In this document: piece by piece, positions 28,503 through 38,536 of the stretch
Layout of the letters: every line of letters begins with the position of its first letter
How positions within the stretch are numbered: position 1 is the stretch's first letter
DNA from: Lentisphaerota bacterium
Lineage (GTDB): Bacteria; Verrucomicrobiota; Kiritimatiellia; CAIQIC01; Lenti-01
Direction of reading: 5' to 3'
DNA: 64,000 nt
Assembly (NCBI GenBank): GCA_012514035.1
Contig: JAAZBB010000076.1
Coordinates: 1-64,000 of the forward strand
Position numbers and translations under genes: made by a program
The notes under the pieces: generated by a model
Database searches by the model: none
Seen by the model: only the letters and a program-made list of their open reading frames with translations
What the model was told of the DNA's origin: nothing

Positions 28503-29723
28503 TCATGGCGCGCGCTCCAGCAGGCTGTAGAAGGCCATCGGCGACTCCGCGCCGGGGCGCAAGCGGATGAATTCCACCTGCATCCGGTCCGCCGAGAGAA
28601 TCCGGAAACGGAACTGCGCGCCCGCCTGGGCTAGTACGCCGGAGTTGGCCGCAGGGTGAAGGCTTCCGCGCAAGGACTCCCGCACGATCATGGCTCCGGG
28701 CTGACCACTGTCGGAACCTAACGGGTGCCAAACATTCTCGGCCCAGAGCAAAGGTCCGTCCTGCCTGGATATTTCGATCCGGAAGGCATTGGTCTTGACT
28801 CCATCGGACTGCGGAAAGCTCGCGGTGCCGGCCCATGAACCCATCAGGTCGGGCCATTCCACTTCGGTTGCCGATTCGGTTTCCCCATTGCGACGGAGGA
28901 TGCAATAAAACGCCATGGTGTGTTCCACGCTTCCGCCCATGCGGGCGAATTCCACCTGCATGCGATGGTCATCGAGCCGTCGGAAGGCAAACCGGGCATC
29001 CGGCTTGGCCAGAATGCCGCGCATCGCATCCGGGGCAAAGCCGCCGATCACGCGATCCCGGGTTTCGGCTGCGCGGGGCTGGCCGCTGTCCGGATCGAGG
29101 GCGTGCCACACGTCATCCATCCAAAGGATATCGGCCTCCTGTTTGGCCAAGTCCAGCCGAAACACGTCGTTGATCGCGCCCTCCGGTGCCGGGTAACGAT
29201 ACGTTCCCTGCCAGGAGCCGGTCATGTCCGGACACTCCGGGATGGGTGGTGTTGCGGGCGTGCCGCCCCGGCGAAACATGGTGGTCACGAAAGCGCGCGG
29301 AGCCGCTTGGCCAATTCCGACATATTCCAATTCCATTCGGCCGGGGTCGAGAAACCGGAAGGAGAAGGAAGCCCCCTCCTTGACCAGCACTCCACCCGTG
29401 CCCTCGGGATTGAGACTGCCCATCAGGCGGACGCCAAGGGCCTCAGTGGATACCGCGCCGGTGGGGTCCGTGGGCCGCCAGACGTCATAGCCCCAGAGCA
29501 GGGCGCCTTCCTGCCGGATGATTTCAATCCGCAACGGACAGGGCACCGGCCGGTCGCCCTGGATTTCGACGGCGCGGCCTTCCCACGAACCCAGCATGAA
29601 CGGCATTTCCGCCGCCATGACCAACGCGGGCCCAAAGGCGCTTGCGGCCCCCCATCCAACCGCCAGACCCACCAGTGCGCCAACGCGCCTCCAAGTCGTC
29701 AGCCGCATCCGTCTTGCCTTCAT
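28503..29723 (-). CDS. Exported protein of three tandem ~110-residue repeats
   Basis: Not recognised. The 406-residue protein has a signal peptide (cleavage near VMAAE, about residue 38) and three homologous repeats starting at MLGSWEG, MTGSWQG and LMGSWAG. Each repeat shares the pattern GSWxG, then an ExxxQ(E/D)xxLLW segment, a (D/N)VWxPL/LDPxSGQP loop, GSL or GGF, G(V/I)L and a terminal RMxxEF motif. This looks like a triplicated lipocalin-like or beta-barrel domain. The ATG at 29723 has a strong AAAGGAG ribosome-binding site. It converges with the subtilase gene. Confidence 0.75.
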   Translation of the reverse strand: MKARRMRLTTWRRVGALVGLAVGWGAASAFGPALVMAAEMPFMLGSWEGRAVEIQGDRPVPCPLRIEIIRQEGALLWGYDVWRPTDPTGAVSTEALGVRLMGSLNPEGTGGVLVKEGASFSFRFLDPGRMELEYVGIGQAAPRAFVTTMFRRGGTPATPPIPECPDMTGSWQGTYRYPAPEGAINDVFRLDLAKQEADILWMDDVWHALDPDSGQPRAAETRDRVIGGFAPDAMRGILAKPDARFAFRRLDDHRMQVEFARMGGSVEHTMAFYCILRRNGETESATEVEWPDLMGSWAGTASFPQSDGVKTNAFRIEISRQDGPLLWAENVWHPLGSDSGQPGAMIVRESLRGSLHPAANSGVLAQAGAQFRFRILSADRMQVEFIRLRPGAESPMAFYSLLERAP

Positions 29724-29743
29724 GGAAGTCTCCTTTGCCGCGG

Positions 29744-29772
29744 ATACTAAAACGCTGGCTATGCTTCGTCCA
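29744..29772 (-). promoter_or_regulatory. Putative promoter of the triple-repeat protein gene
   Basis: On the minus strand TGGACG (29772-29767) and TAGTAT (29749-29744) are spaced by 17 nt, 20 nt before the start codon and just upstream of the ribosome-binding site. Confidence 0.4.
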
Positions 29773-29863
29773 CCTGAATCCCGGTCATGCCGATGTGGAC
29801 GGTTTGCAGATGTCCCCTCGGGATTCTGGTGGCCACCGCGGGGAGGTGGCATGCGAGATGCGG

Positions 29864-32800
29864 TTATTCTTCCTCGCTCTGGATCAGGTACATCCCGATG
29901 CGGCCGGCGTCTTCGTCGAGGTACTCGTTCTCCGGCGGGGTGGCGGGAATGCCGGTGGCGATCGGCCGGAAGCCTTCCTTGCCGGCGAGCAGGTTCGTCG
30001 AACGCAGGATCCGGTAGTACTCGTCTGCGCGACTCAACCAGCGCAGCAATACGCCGCGGTCGGTCGTGGCGATGGGATTTTCTTCGGTGAAGTCCATCAT
30101 GGCCGCCGTCCGCTGGAACGGCCCGTGGATTTGCCGGTTGCCGTCGCTCTCAAGCTCGATCAAGCGGTAGACGTAGGTGCCGCCAGGCACGGCGCCAGGA
30201 TCCACAAGCGCGTATGCGGCGCCCAGACCGTCTTGGCCCCGGGCATACAGGATCAGGCTGTTCACCTGCATCCAGGCGTTGCCTTCCTGACGCTCCAGGT
30301 AGAAACCGACGGTTTCCGACTCCGAAGCCGTGTGCCAGCGGGCGACCACGACGCCGTTTTCTGCTGCGAGGCTGAAGTTATACAACACCACACGGGTGGG
30401 CGTCGTGTAAGTCACCACGATGGTATCGCCCCACTGCTCGATATCGAATGTGCCGGGGGCCGTCCAGGTCGTGCCCAGCACCATGTTCGCGTCGTTCGCT
30501 GAACTGCCGCTGGCGATCACCCAGTAGTACGGGGTGTTGCCGTTGAAGCCTGGGGGCGCCGCCGCCGGCAGATTGACGGTGAAGGTCGAGGCGGCCGCGA
30601 CAGCGCCGCTGGCCTCGATCAAGTCGCAATCCGTTGGCGAAGTACTGGCGATTTCGCAATCATAGGTGCCCCCGCCCAGTGCGGCGCTGCCGTTCACGGA
30701 CAGCGTACCCACCGAATTGCCGGGGCTGATGGTACCGGCCAGCGACGCGATCGGTCCGACGGTCCCGGTACCGGCCAAGGTTGCACCGCTGGCAACCGAA
30801 ACGGTCGAGTTGGCAATCGAACCGTTGACGACCAATTTCCCCCCGCTGACGGTAGTCGCACCGGAATACTCGTTGGTTTGGCTCAAAATCAACGTGCCCG
30901 CACTGGATTTGGTCAGGGCACCGCCGGATGCCGTCTGGGTGATCTTGCCGTCGATGGTCAGGGTGGCGCCGCTGGCCACGTCGAATGTCGCCGTCTTACC
31001 GGCGGTGATCACGAAGCCCACGCGGTCCCCGTTGCTTACGTAGCGCCCCAGGGTCACCGTGCCGGAACTTAGCGCCAACGTGGCGTTGTCGCGGAAGTTG
31101 AACTTGTCAGGATAGCTGTACCCCGTAGGCCCGCCGATGGCGCCGGCCGTGGAGATGCTGATTATGCCCCCGCTATGGTTGAACATCAGCTCCGGATCAG
31201 TGGCGATATTGCCCAGCGTCAAGGTGCCGGAGCCGGACTTGGCCAGAATGTCAGCACCGCCGGCGGCATTGATAATGTTTCCATTGAGGGTCATCCCGCC
31301 GCTGCCGGCAATGGCAAGCGTCCGCCCATTGGCCCCGCCCATGTCCACGGTGCCTGCGATCGTGAGCGTGCCCGAGTCGGAGGCGATCATCGCGTTGCTG
31401 GCCAACGCAACGTTGCCGCCCCAGGCGTTGTGGCCGCTGGTGTTCTGCAGGGCCCCGCTGTCGGAGATGCCCGTGCCGCTCAAGGTCAGCGCCTCGGCGC
31501 CGATCGTAATCCCGCCAGAAAGCTGGATCCGCCCGCCGGAAGTCACCGTGACCCCGCCGGCCGTGGTTCCAAAAGCGGTGGCATTCTGGGCTTTTGCCGT
31601 GGCATTTTCATTCACGATCGCAGGGCCGGTGAACGTGTTGGCATCGTCCAGCGTCACCGAGGTGCCGGAGTTGCCCCCGATGTACACGGCGTTGACGCTG
31701 AGCGTCGTCCCGTCGCAGGCGTCCAAGCCGTCCGTAACCTTGCCGGGATTGAAGTCGCCGCTCGCCAGCCAGTAACCCAACTCGACTCGCTTGGAATTCT
31801 CCACGCTGGTGTTCTGCTTCCAGTAGATGTTCTGATTGGCGCCCCCGTCCCAATCGTCGGCCAGATAGACGGAATAGGCGTTGATATTGGTGCCGGCGCT
31901 GCCGTTCATGGTCAGGTTATAGGCGTGGTAATCCGATCCATCCACGGTCAGGTAGGCATCGGCCGTCGTCTCGGAGGTAATCCGGAACGTGAACGCATAG
32001 TCCTTGTAGGTGCCCTGGATGGGATTGTAGCCAGCGCCAAACGTCGTATTGCCGCCGGAGCGGTTGACGTACCAGGCCCCGAAGTTGTCCGTGTTCGCGT
32101 AGAGCCGCGAACCGCTGATGCGGTTGTCCCAACTGCTGCCCTGCGTGCCCGAAGCATTCAGTGACAAGCCAATCTGGCCATACGCGCGGGTCGCCGACAC
32201 GGTGATCTTGAACACATCGCCGATCTGGAGGTTGCGGTTGTTGCCGCCGCTTCCGCCTTGCGTCCGGAAATTGCGCCAACGGACCGTCTGCTTGGCCCCG
32301 CCGCCGTTGGCCCACATGCCCATTTGGACCCCATCGGGATCAAAGGCCCCTCCGCTGTTGTCGTAGGAGGCATTGTAGTTGCCGGTTTGCTGGACCAAGG
32401 TCACCGTGCATCCACCCTCGCCGAGCGTGATGTTGTCGCTCACATAATACGCCCCGCTGCCGTCGGCCCAGTATTGGACCTGGAGCGATTTGGTGCCGTC
32501 GCCTTCCGGCAGGGTGAGAGCGGTCGTGGCGGCGTAGGTTTGCCAATTGCCCCAGACGCCATCGGCATTCTTGACGCGGAGTTTCTCGGCCCCGGTGGCC
32601 TTGTGGTACAGGGTAACATCGCGGGATGTTGTGGAAGCAGCCCCGTTGTTGATCAGGGTGGAGTCGGACGTCGCGGCCGCGTTGGCGATGATGTTCTGGT
32701 CGGTGCCGCAGCGGAAGCGGGAACGGAATTTCGCGCCGTAGAGGCCGTTGCCGACGGAACTGACGGCGTTCGTCAGGATCTCAATCGTGTGGATGCCTTC

Positions 32801-34939
32801 GGTGATCGTGGCGGAGTAGCTCAGTTCGCGTGTCGTGCCGTTCCAGGTCAGGGCGGACGCGGCAACCCGTTTTCCGTCGTAGCGGAAGGCATTGGTGACA
32901 GAGGCGCCGTCCATGGCTTCGCTGAACTGGATCTTGACCGTATCGGCGCCGGCACTCACGCGCGCGTCGTGCGCCGGATAGACGTTGGTCACGACGGGAT
33001 TGAGCGCCTTGAGGTTGTCCTGCCGCACGAACACCTTGGTTTCAAACGGCCCGACCCACAGCGAACTCAATTCCCCTCCGGTGGCCAGGGTGTAGGTTTC
33101 GGCCGGATTCAGCGCATTGACGATCACGTCGCTGGCATTCCAGCCAGTCCAGAAATCGCCGAGGCTACCGCCGGCTTCGAGGGAGGAATCCCAGGTATTG
33201 AACGCCACGAGGGCCCAATCCTTGACATTGGCGCCATATGCCCGCGTGAAGGCAAAGATGCCGTTATTGCCGTAGCCGTCCTGCGCCCAGCGCTCGTGGA
33301 CCGTGTCCGTGGCTTGCAGGGCCGGATACTTGTCGCGGATGTTCATGCACTTCTGCACGTACAGGTACTGCGGGTGGCACATGTCGAAGTTGTCCTTGAT
33401 CGCGGGATTCGGCGATACCAGTGCGCTCACGTTGTTCCACGCCAGGCTGGTCATGAAATCCTCGCGCGACCAGCCGTCGAGGGCCGTGCCGGACGTGCAG
33501 AAGCCCTGCTCGTCGCCGTAGTAGAACAACGGAATGCCGGGGAAGAAGGCGAGGATGGCGCTGCCCAGATCTGTTTTTTTGACGCCCTCGGAGTAGCCGC
33601 CGGGGTTGTGGATCATGCGCCACTGGTCGTGATTGTTGTAGAAATTCAGATGGGTGTAGCGCACCTCGCTGCGGACCGGGTCGTAGAAATCGAAGCGGTT
33701 GTTCATGTCCGTCTGGAACCCGGTCAGGGCGTTGCGCAGGCTGCCGCCGGTCTGATCCTTAACCGCCGGCTGGAAGAAGTCGAAGTAGATGCGGTAGTTG
33801 ATGCCGCCGTCCATGGTGTAGGTGCTGTTGATGAACGAGTAGGGATCGCCGTACTGGGCCGGGGTGCGCCCGCGGCCCACCATGGTCACGGCCCGTTCGC
33901 GCGAGCAGTAGAACTCGCCGAAGATGAAGAAGTCGTCCTTGCCCAAGGTCGCCGCATAGGCCTTGACCGCTGTGCACCAGTTTTCGAAGAAGTAGCGCGG
34001 CACCTGCATCGGCGTATCCATGCGGATGCCGTCAACGTCGCACGAGGCGATCAGCGCCTTGGTCATGGCGGTGATCTTGCCCTGGACGCGCGGGTGGGTG
34101 GTGCGCACGTCGTCAAGCGTGCCGTAGATCTTGCCGAGGTGGTTCTGCCATGGGTCGCCGTAGTCCCCCAGGTCGCCGTTGTGGTGCAGATCGCTGTCCC
34201 AGAACGAGCCGGCGCCCGAGTCCGAGCGGACATAGCCGTCGTCGCCGTACACGTCGCAGTACTGCCCGGTTTCGTACTTCGTGTTGACAACCGGAAAATC
34301 CACATAGGTTTCCGAGGTGCGCTGGATCAGATTGTACTCACCGGAGTGCAGCTTGAACGGGGCGCTGCCGCTTGGATAGCCCTCGAAGTAGTACAGGTCG
34401 CTGATGTGATTCACCACGATGTCCACGATCACATACAGCCCGAGCTCGTGGGCCTTGTTGACCATGGCGCGGAAGTCCGCGACGGTGCCGAACCGCTTGT
34501 CGAGCAGGGTGAAATCGATCTGCCCGTAGCCGTGATAGGAATTGTCGCGGTTCTGGAAGACCGGCGAAATCCATACTCCTTTGTAGCCCAGGGCCCGGAT
34601 GTATTCCAGTTTGTTGCTCACCCCGAGGAAATCGCCGCCGTGGCGTGTGCCGACGGAAGTCAGGTCATAGCCGCCGTAATCCAGTTCGTTGTTCTCGGGC
34701 TGGCCATCGTTCCAGCGATCGGTGATCAACTGGTAGATGGGAATCTTGCGCCAGTCGTCGGGTGAAGGAAAATACGTGTGCCCGCTCCAGGCCCCGTAGT
34801 AATTGGCCGGAATGGCTTCATCCTCCAGATTGACATTCCAGTCCGCGTTGCCGGAAGTCCACGGCGCCGCCTGCGCTCCCGGTGCGGCCAGCAGCTGAAT
34901 GGCTCCGAACAAAGCAAGGAATCGGGCAACGGTTCTCAT
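29864..34939 (-). CDS. Secreted GH13 alpha-amylase-family protein with autotransporter-associated beta-strand repeats
   Basis: A 1691-residue exported protein (signal peptide ending about AQAAP). The GH13 domain occupies about residues 50-630: region I DIVVNHISD, nucleophile D308 (GIRMDTP), acid/base E342 (FIFGEFY) and transition-state D438 (NNHDQW). An Ig-like domain (about 646-735) and beta-rich carbohydrate-binding-like segments (about 760-1060) follow. Then come repeats of the autotransporter-associated type (about 1090-1490; GTLILSQTNEYSGATTVSGG and GTISPGNSVGTL) and a C-terminal FnIII-like domain. No barrel translocator is present. A ribosome-binding site AGGGAG precedes the ATG. Likely cleaves alpha-glucans. 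Confidence 0.9.
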   Translation of the reverse strand: MRTVARFLALFGAIQLLAAPGAQAAPWTSGNADWNVNLEDEAIPANYYGAWSGHTYFPSPDDWRKIPIYQLITDRWNDGQPENNELDYGGYDLTSVGTRHGGDFLGVSNKLEYIRALGYKGVWISPVFQNRDNSYHGYGQIDFTLLDKRFGTVADFRAMVNKAHELGLYVIVDIVVNHISDLYYFEGYPSGSAPFKLHSGEYNLIQRTSETYVDFPVVNTKYETGQYCDVYGDDGYVRSDSGAGSFWDSDLHHNGDLGDYGDPWQNHLGKIYGTLDDVRTTHPRVQGKITAMTKALIASCDVDGIRMDTPMQVPRYFFENWCTAVKAYAATLGKDDFFIFGEFYCSRERAVTMVGRGRTPAQYGDPYSFINSTYTMDGGINYRIYFDFFQPAVKDQTGGSLRNALTGFQTDMNNRFDFYDPVRSEVRYTHLNFYNNHDQWRMIHNPGGYSEGVKKTDLGSAILAFFPGIPLFYYGDEQGFCTSGTALDGWSREDFMTSLAWNNVSALVSPNPAIKDNFDMCHPQYLYVQKCMNIRDKYPALQATDTVHERWAQDGYGNNGIFAFTRAYGANVKDWALVAFNTWDSSLEAGGSLGDFWTGWNASDVIVNALNPAETYTLATGGELSSLWVGPFETKVFVRQDNLKALNPVVTNVYPAHDARVSAGADTVKIQFSEAMDGASVTNAFRYDGKRVAASALTWNGTTRELSYSATITEGIHTIEILTNAVSSVGNGLYGAKFRSRFRCGTDQNIIANAAATSDSTLINNGAASTTSRDVTLYHKATGAEKLRVKNADGVWGNWQTYAATTALTLPEGDGTKSLQVQYWADGSGAYYVSDNITLGEGGCTVTLVQQTGNYNASYDNSGGAFDPDGVQMGMWANGGGAKQTVRWRNFRTQGGSGGNNRNLQIGDVFKITVSATRAYGQIGLSLNASGTQGSSWDNRISGSRLYANTDNFGAWYVNRSGGNTTFGAGYNPIQGTYKDYAFTFRITSETTADAYLTVDGSDYHAYNLTMNGSAGTNINAYSVYLADDWDGGANQNIYWKQNTSVENSKRVELGYWLASGDFNPGKVTDGLDACDGTTLSVNAVYIGGNSGTSVTLDDANTFTGPAIVNENATAKAQNATAFGTTAGGVTVTSGGRIQLSGGITIGAEALTLSGTGISDSGALQNTSGHNAWGGNVALASNAMIASDSGTLTIAGTVDMGGANGRTLAIAGSGGMTLNGNIINAAGGADILAKSGSGTLTLGNIATDPELMFNHSGGIISISTAGAIGGPTGYSYPDKFNFRDNATLALSSGTVTLGRYVSNGDRVGFVITAGKTATFDVASGATLTIDGKITQTASGGALTKSSAGTLILSQTNEYSGATTVSGGKLVVNGSIANSTVSVASGATLAGTGTVGPIASLAGTISPGNSVGTLSVNGSAALGGGTYDCEIASTSPTDCDLIEASGAVAAASTFTVNLPAAAPPGFNGNTPYYWVIASGSSANDANMVLGTTWTAPGTFDIEQWGDTIVVTYTTPTRVVLYNFSLAAENGVVVARWHTASESETVGFYLERQEGNAWMQVNSLILYARGQDGLGAAYALVDPGAVPGGTYVYRLIELESDGNRQIHGPFQRTAAMMDFTEENPIATTDRGVLLRWLSRADEYYRILRSTNLLAGKEGFRPIATGIPATPPENEYLDEDAGRIGMYLIQSEEE

Positions 34940-35223
34940 GGTGTTTCTCCCTGGGCGGGCGGCTTGAAATCCAGATGCCGCATTGCATCATTCAACCTGG
35001 CCGACATCATCCTCAACCGGTCCCCCGTTAGCAATCAAAACCGGTTTGCCCAACCAGAGCCCCCCCGCCCCGTAAAAAATAACTGTCCGGGCCTGACAGG
35101 CGCATGCCACGACATCCCGCGTCCCAAGAATGGATTGCGCCTGGGAAAACCATGCCGCCCATACCGCATGGCGAGAAAAAGCCCCGGCCGATGCCGTTGT
35201 TTCATGAAGCCGGATCCAGGCCT

Positions 35224-37194
35224 CTACCACCGGTTCCAGCGCGGGGTGCGGGCATCTCCTCCGGCCTGGTCGATTTGAAGCAGGCTGGGATCGATTTCAT
35301 CCACAAATCGCGACGAGGAGCACAGCATGATGCCGCCGTCCCGGGCCTTGCGCATGCGCGGAACGCACAGCCAGAGGTAATCCTTGGCACGGGTGACGGC
35401 GACATAGAACAGGCGGCGCTCCTCGGCTTCGTTGGCGGCTTCCTCCAGCGATCGGGCCGCGGGAAACATGCCGTCGACGAGCCACAAAACGATGACCACC
35501 TTCCATTCGAGCCCCTTGGCCTGGTGGATGGTCGTGAGGCGGATGGCGTGGGCGGGTTGGCCTTTGTGGCGATCCTGTTCGGCTTCCAGGTTGGTCAGCA
35601 GCGCCATCTCGTTCAGGAAAGCCGTGGTATTTTCATAGCGCGTGGAAAAAGTCATGAGTTCCTCGACATCCTCGAGGCGCTGGCGGGCGTTATCGAAGGT
35701 GTCTTCGGCATATTCCCCGTAGAAAGCCTCCACGAAGCGGAAGACCAATTCGTCTGGATGCTCGAGCACCGTCCCGTCTTCCTCGCCGGGCGGGAAGACT
35801 TTCTGGAGAATATCCTGCCAGGGCAGTCGGGCCTCCGCGGGCAGCAGGTCGCCAAGCCGGGCGCGCTTGTCCGCATCGCGCAGGGAAAAACGCTCCCCAA
35901 GGGCTTTCCACAGCGACTGGGCTTTCTTGGGCCCGACCTTGGGAAACATCTCGACCAGCCGGGCAAAGGCCAGGCTGTCGGCGGGGTTGGCCGCCAGTCG
36001 CGGCAGGGTACAGACGTCCTTGATGTGGGCCTGCTCGAAAAAGCGCACCCCGCTCATCAGGACATAATCCATGCGGGCCCGGGCCAGTTCCATCTGCAGT
36101 TCCATCGAATGGTAATGCGAGCGGTAGAGCACCGCAATCTGGCCGGGGGCCGCCACGCCCGACTCCAGCAGGCGCCGGATCTTCTCAACCACGTACCGCG
36201 CCTGGTGGCTGCCGTCGGTCAAACGGACCAGAACCGGCTTGACGTCGGCGGGCCGCGTGGCGCGCAGAACCTTCTGATACTGCTCGGGATTGCCGGCAAT
36301 GACCTGGTTGGCCACCTCGAGAATCCCGGGCGTGCTGCGATAGTTTTCCTCAAGCTTGAAAATGCGTGCATCGGGATACCGCGCGCGAAACGAGAGGATG
36401 TTTTGCACCTCCGCGCCGCGCCACGAGTAGATGCTCTGGAAATCGTCGCCGACGGCTAGCAGGTTGCGGTGCCGGCCCGCAATCAGATCCACGAAATCGG
36501 CCTGCAGCCGGTTGGTGTCCTGGTATTCATCCACCAGCACGTGCTGCATGCGTTCCTGGTACCGGACGCGCACGGCCTCCTGCTCGCGCAGCAGGCGCAG
36601 ACCGTTGACCAGCAGATCGTCAAAATCCATCGCGTTCTGGGCACGCTTGCGCTGTTCATAGAGAGCATGCACCCGCAGGACGGCTTCGACATTCACCGCA
36701 TGCCCCTCGAAATGCGCCTGGACGACCGGTTCCAGGGGCGTGCCCCGATTGGCCGCCAGTCCGAACACGGAATTCAGAACCTGCGGCTTGGGAAACTTCT
36801 TGTCTTTGAGGCCCAGTTCGGTGATGCAGGCCCTGAGCAGGCGCAGGGAATCGTCCTCGTCGAGGATGGTGTAATCGCTGCCGTAGCCGAGCAGGGCGGC
36901 ATGGCGGCGCAGCAGGCGGTTGGCCGTGTGATGGAAGGTTCCGCCCCACAGTCCGCCCACGTCTCCCCCGATCAAATGCGCGGCCCGCTCCAGCATTTCG
37001 CGCGCGGCGCGGTTGGTGAAAGTCAGCAGCAGGATGTGACGCGGATCCACGGCGCATTCCCGCACCAGCCAAGCCACCCGATGCGTCAGCGTGCGGGTCT
37101 TGCCCGTTCCGGCGGCGGCGATCACCAGCACAGGACCGGGCGGCGCCGTCACGGCGCGCAACTGCTCTTCGTTGAGGTGGCGGGCAAAATCCAT
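35224..37194 (-). CDS. UvrD/Rep-family superfamily 1 DNA helicase
   Basis: A 656-residue 3'-5' DNA helicase, probably in repair or replication restart. Motif I is AAAGTGKTRT (about 26-35), motif II VDEYQDTN near 222, then SIYSWRGA, the ENYRST-type motif IV and the C-terminal LTTIHQAKGLEWKVV and YVAVTRAKD motifs. It is somewhat shorter than E. coli UvrD, with a reduced C-terminus. UvrD, PcrA and Rep cannot be told apart safely. Last gene of the mnmA operon. Confidence 0.93.
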   Translation of the reverse strand: MDFARHLNEEQLRAVTAPPGPVLVIAAAGTGKTRTLTHRVAWLVRECAVDPRHILLLTFTNRAAREMLERAAHLIGGDVGGLWGGTFHHTANRLLRRHAALLGYGSDYTILDEDDSLRLLRACITELGLKDKKFPKPQVLNSVFGLAANRGTPLEPVVQAHFEGHAVNVEAVLRVHALYEQRKRAQNAMDFDDLLVNGLRLLREQEAVRVRYQERMQHVLVDEYQDTNRLQADFVDLIAGRHRNLLAVGDDFQSIYSWRGAEVQNILSFRARYPDARIFKLEENYRSTPGILEVANQVIAGNPEQYQKVLRATRPADVKPVLVRLTDGSHQARYVVEKIRRLLESGVAAPGQIAVLYRSHYHSMELQMELARARMDYVLMSGVRFFEQAHIKDVCTLPRLAANPADSLAFARLVEMFPKVGPKKAQSLWKALGERFSLRDADKRARLGDLLPAEARLPWQDILQKVFPPGEEDGTVLEHPDELVFRFVEAFYGEYAEDTFDNARQRLEDVEELMTFSTRYENTTAFLNEMALLTNLEAEQDRHKGQPAHAIRLTTIHQAKGLEWKVVIVLWLVDGMFPAARSLEEAANEAEERRLFYVAVTRAKDYLWLCVPRMRKARDGGIMLCSSSRFVDEIDPSLLQIDQAGGDARTPRWNRW

Positions 37195-37207
37195 GGCCAG
37201 GCCGGGC

Positions 37208-38536
37208 TCAGGCTCCCGGTTCGGGGGCGGCCGCCACCATGTCCGCCAGCGTCATGTCCCCGTAGCCATGGGCCAGGCCCGCGTCGATATTCCCGAGGGC
37301 TTTTTGGAGGGGGCCGTCCAGCCGCAGCGCGTTCTCCATCCCAGCCTCCCCGCCGCCCTCGCTCAGCAATTCCCCCAGCACGTCGCGGATGCGGATGGAA
37401 GCCGGGGCGCGCAGCAGGACGTAGCCGGCATCGCGGCTGGCGATCTGGGCCAGATAGCCCCGGCGCACCAGCATCGCCACCACGGAATTGATCAGGCGGA
37501 TGGGCGCCTTCTGCCGCCGCGCGAAGTCCGCGGCGTCGAAACAGCCCTCGCCGCCGCCCATGGCGCGGCCGGCCCCGCGCAGGATCATCAGGGCCACCAG
37601 GATGCGCACCCGCATGCTGGCCGTGTCCGCGGCGCTTTCCAACTGGTAGGTATCCGAATTCTGCAACGCGAACGAGAATTCGGCGCCCAGCAGCAGGATG
37701 ACCCAGGTCACGTACATCCACAGCATGAACACCGGCACCGCGGCAAACGCCCCGTAGATGCGGTTGTAGTTCGTGACGCCCACCTGCAGGACCGTGAACA
37801 TCCGCATCCAGCCCAGGAACAGCAGGGTGGTCAACAGGCTGCTGACCACGGCGGGACGCAGCCGGACGCGGGTGTTGGGCACGAAAACATAGAGGAATCC
37901 GATGGCCAGCCACAGGATGGCGAATGCCGCCAGGTTTTGCGCCCAGGCATTGGCATCGATGCCCAGAAACTGCTGGTTGATGGCGATCCGGGCCTTCAAG
38001 GCTCCGACGAGGCCGATCAGTACCGGCACCAGTACCAGCACGCTGGTATAGTTCGCCACCTGCCGCAGCAGACTGCGGTTCTTGTCCACCCCCCAGACGC
38101 GGTTGAAACTCTTCTCCACATTGACCAGCAACAGCACGGCGGTCAGGACGAAAAACGCCAGGCCGATCCAGCCCAGGGCGGCGAAATTCGTCGTGTTGAC
38201 GATGTCGAGCACCTTCTGCACGAACTCCTGCCATTGCACGGGCATCTGGTTGAACCATTCCATCTGTGAGACGTTGGCCAGTTGTTCCTGCCCCATGCCA
38301 AACCCCTTGATCAAGGCAAACCCCACCGCCAGAATCGGAACCAGCGAGGCCAGGGTCACAAATGTCAGCGACGAGGCATGGACGGCGAGGTCGTCTTCGG
38401 CATAGCCCCGGAAAAGCAGGTGGCCGACGCGAATCAGACGGGCCGGCAGGCTGCCGCCGCCCTCGTCGCCCGGCAGCGAGCCGATCGCCCGCCGCGCGAA
38501 ATCCTGAATCCGGCCCACTCGTTCCTTGACTGTCAT
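37208..38536 (-). CDS. YihY/BrkB-family membrane protein with C-terminal winged-helix-like domain
   Basis: A 442-residue protein. The YihY/UPF0761 part (about residues 25-300) has six membrane helices and the motifs YAEDDLAVHASSLTFVTLASL, GAFAAVPVFMLWMYVTW and ILLLGAEFS. The C-terminal 120 residues (RQKAPIRLINSVVAMLVRRGYLA...YVLLRAPASIRIRDVLGEL) resemble an Rrf2-type winged helix. Its ATG overlaps the stop of the exporter gene upstream as ATGA. The transport substrate is unknown. Confidence 0.85.
   Translation of the reverse strand: MTVKERVGRIQDFARRAIGSLPGDEGGGSLPARLIRVGHLLFRGYAEDDLAVHASSLTFVTLASLVPILAVGFALIKGFGMGQEQLANVSQMEWFNQMPVQWQEFVQKVLDIVNTTNFAALGWIGLAFFVLTAVLLLVNVEKSFNRVWGVDKNRSLLRQVANYTSVLVLVPVLIGLVGALKARIAINQQFLGIDANAWAQNLAAFAILWLAIGFLYVFVPNTRVRLRPAVVSSLLTTLLFLGWMRMFTVLQVGVTNYNRIYGAFAAVPVFMLWMYVTWVILLLGAEFSFALQNSDTYQLESAADTASMRVRILVALMILRGAGRAMGGGEGCFDAADFARRQKAPIRLINSVVAMLVRRGYLAQIASRDAGYVLLRAPASIRIRDVLGELLSEGGGEAGMENALRLDGPLQKALGNIDAGLAHGYGDMTLADMVAAAPEPGA

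Noticed and set aside
29831-29852. Short hairpin after the amylase stop
   Set aside because: Six-bp stem without a T run; too weak to call.
32258-34765. 835-residue plus-strand frame opposite the amylase
   Set aside because: Antisense shadow; composition dominated by Val/Gly/Arg/Asp without domains.
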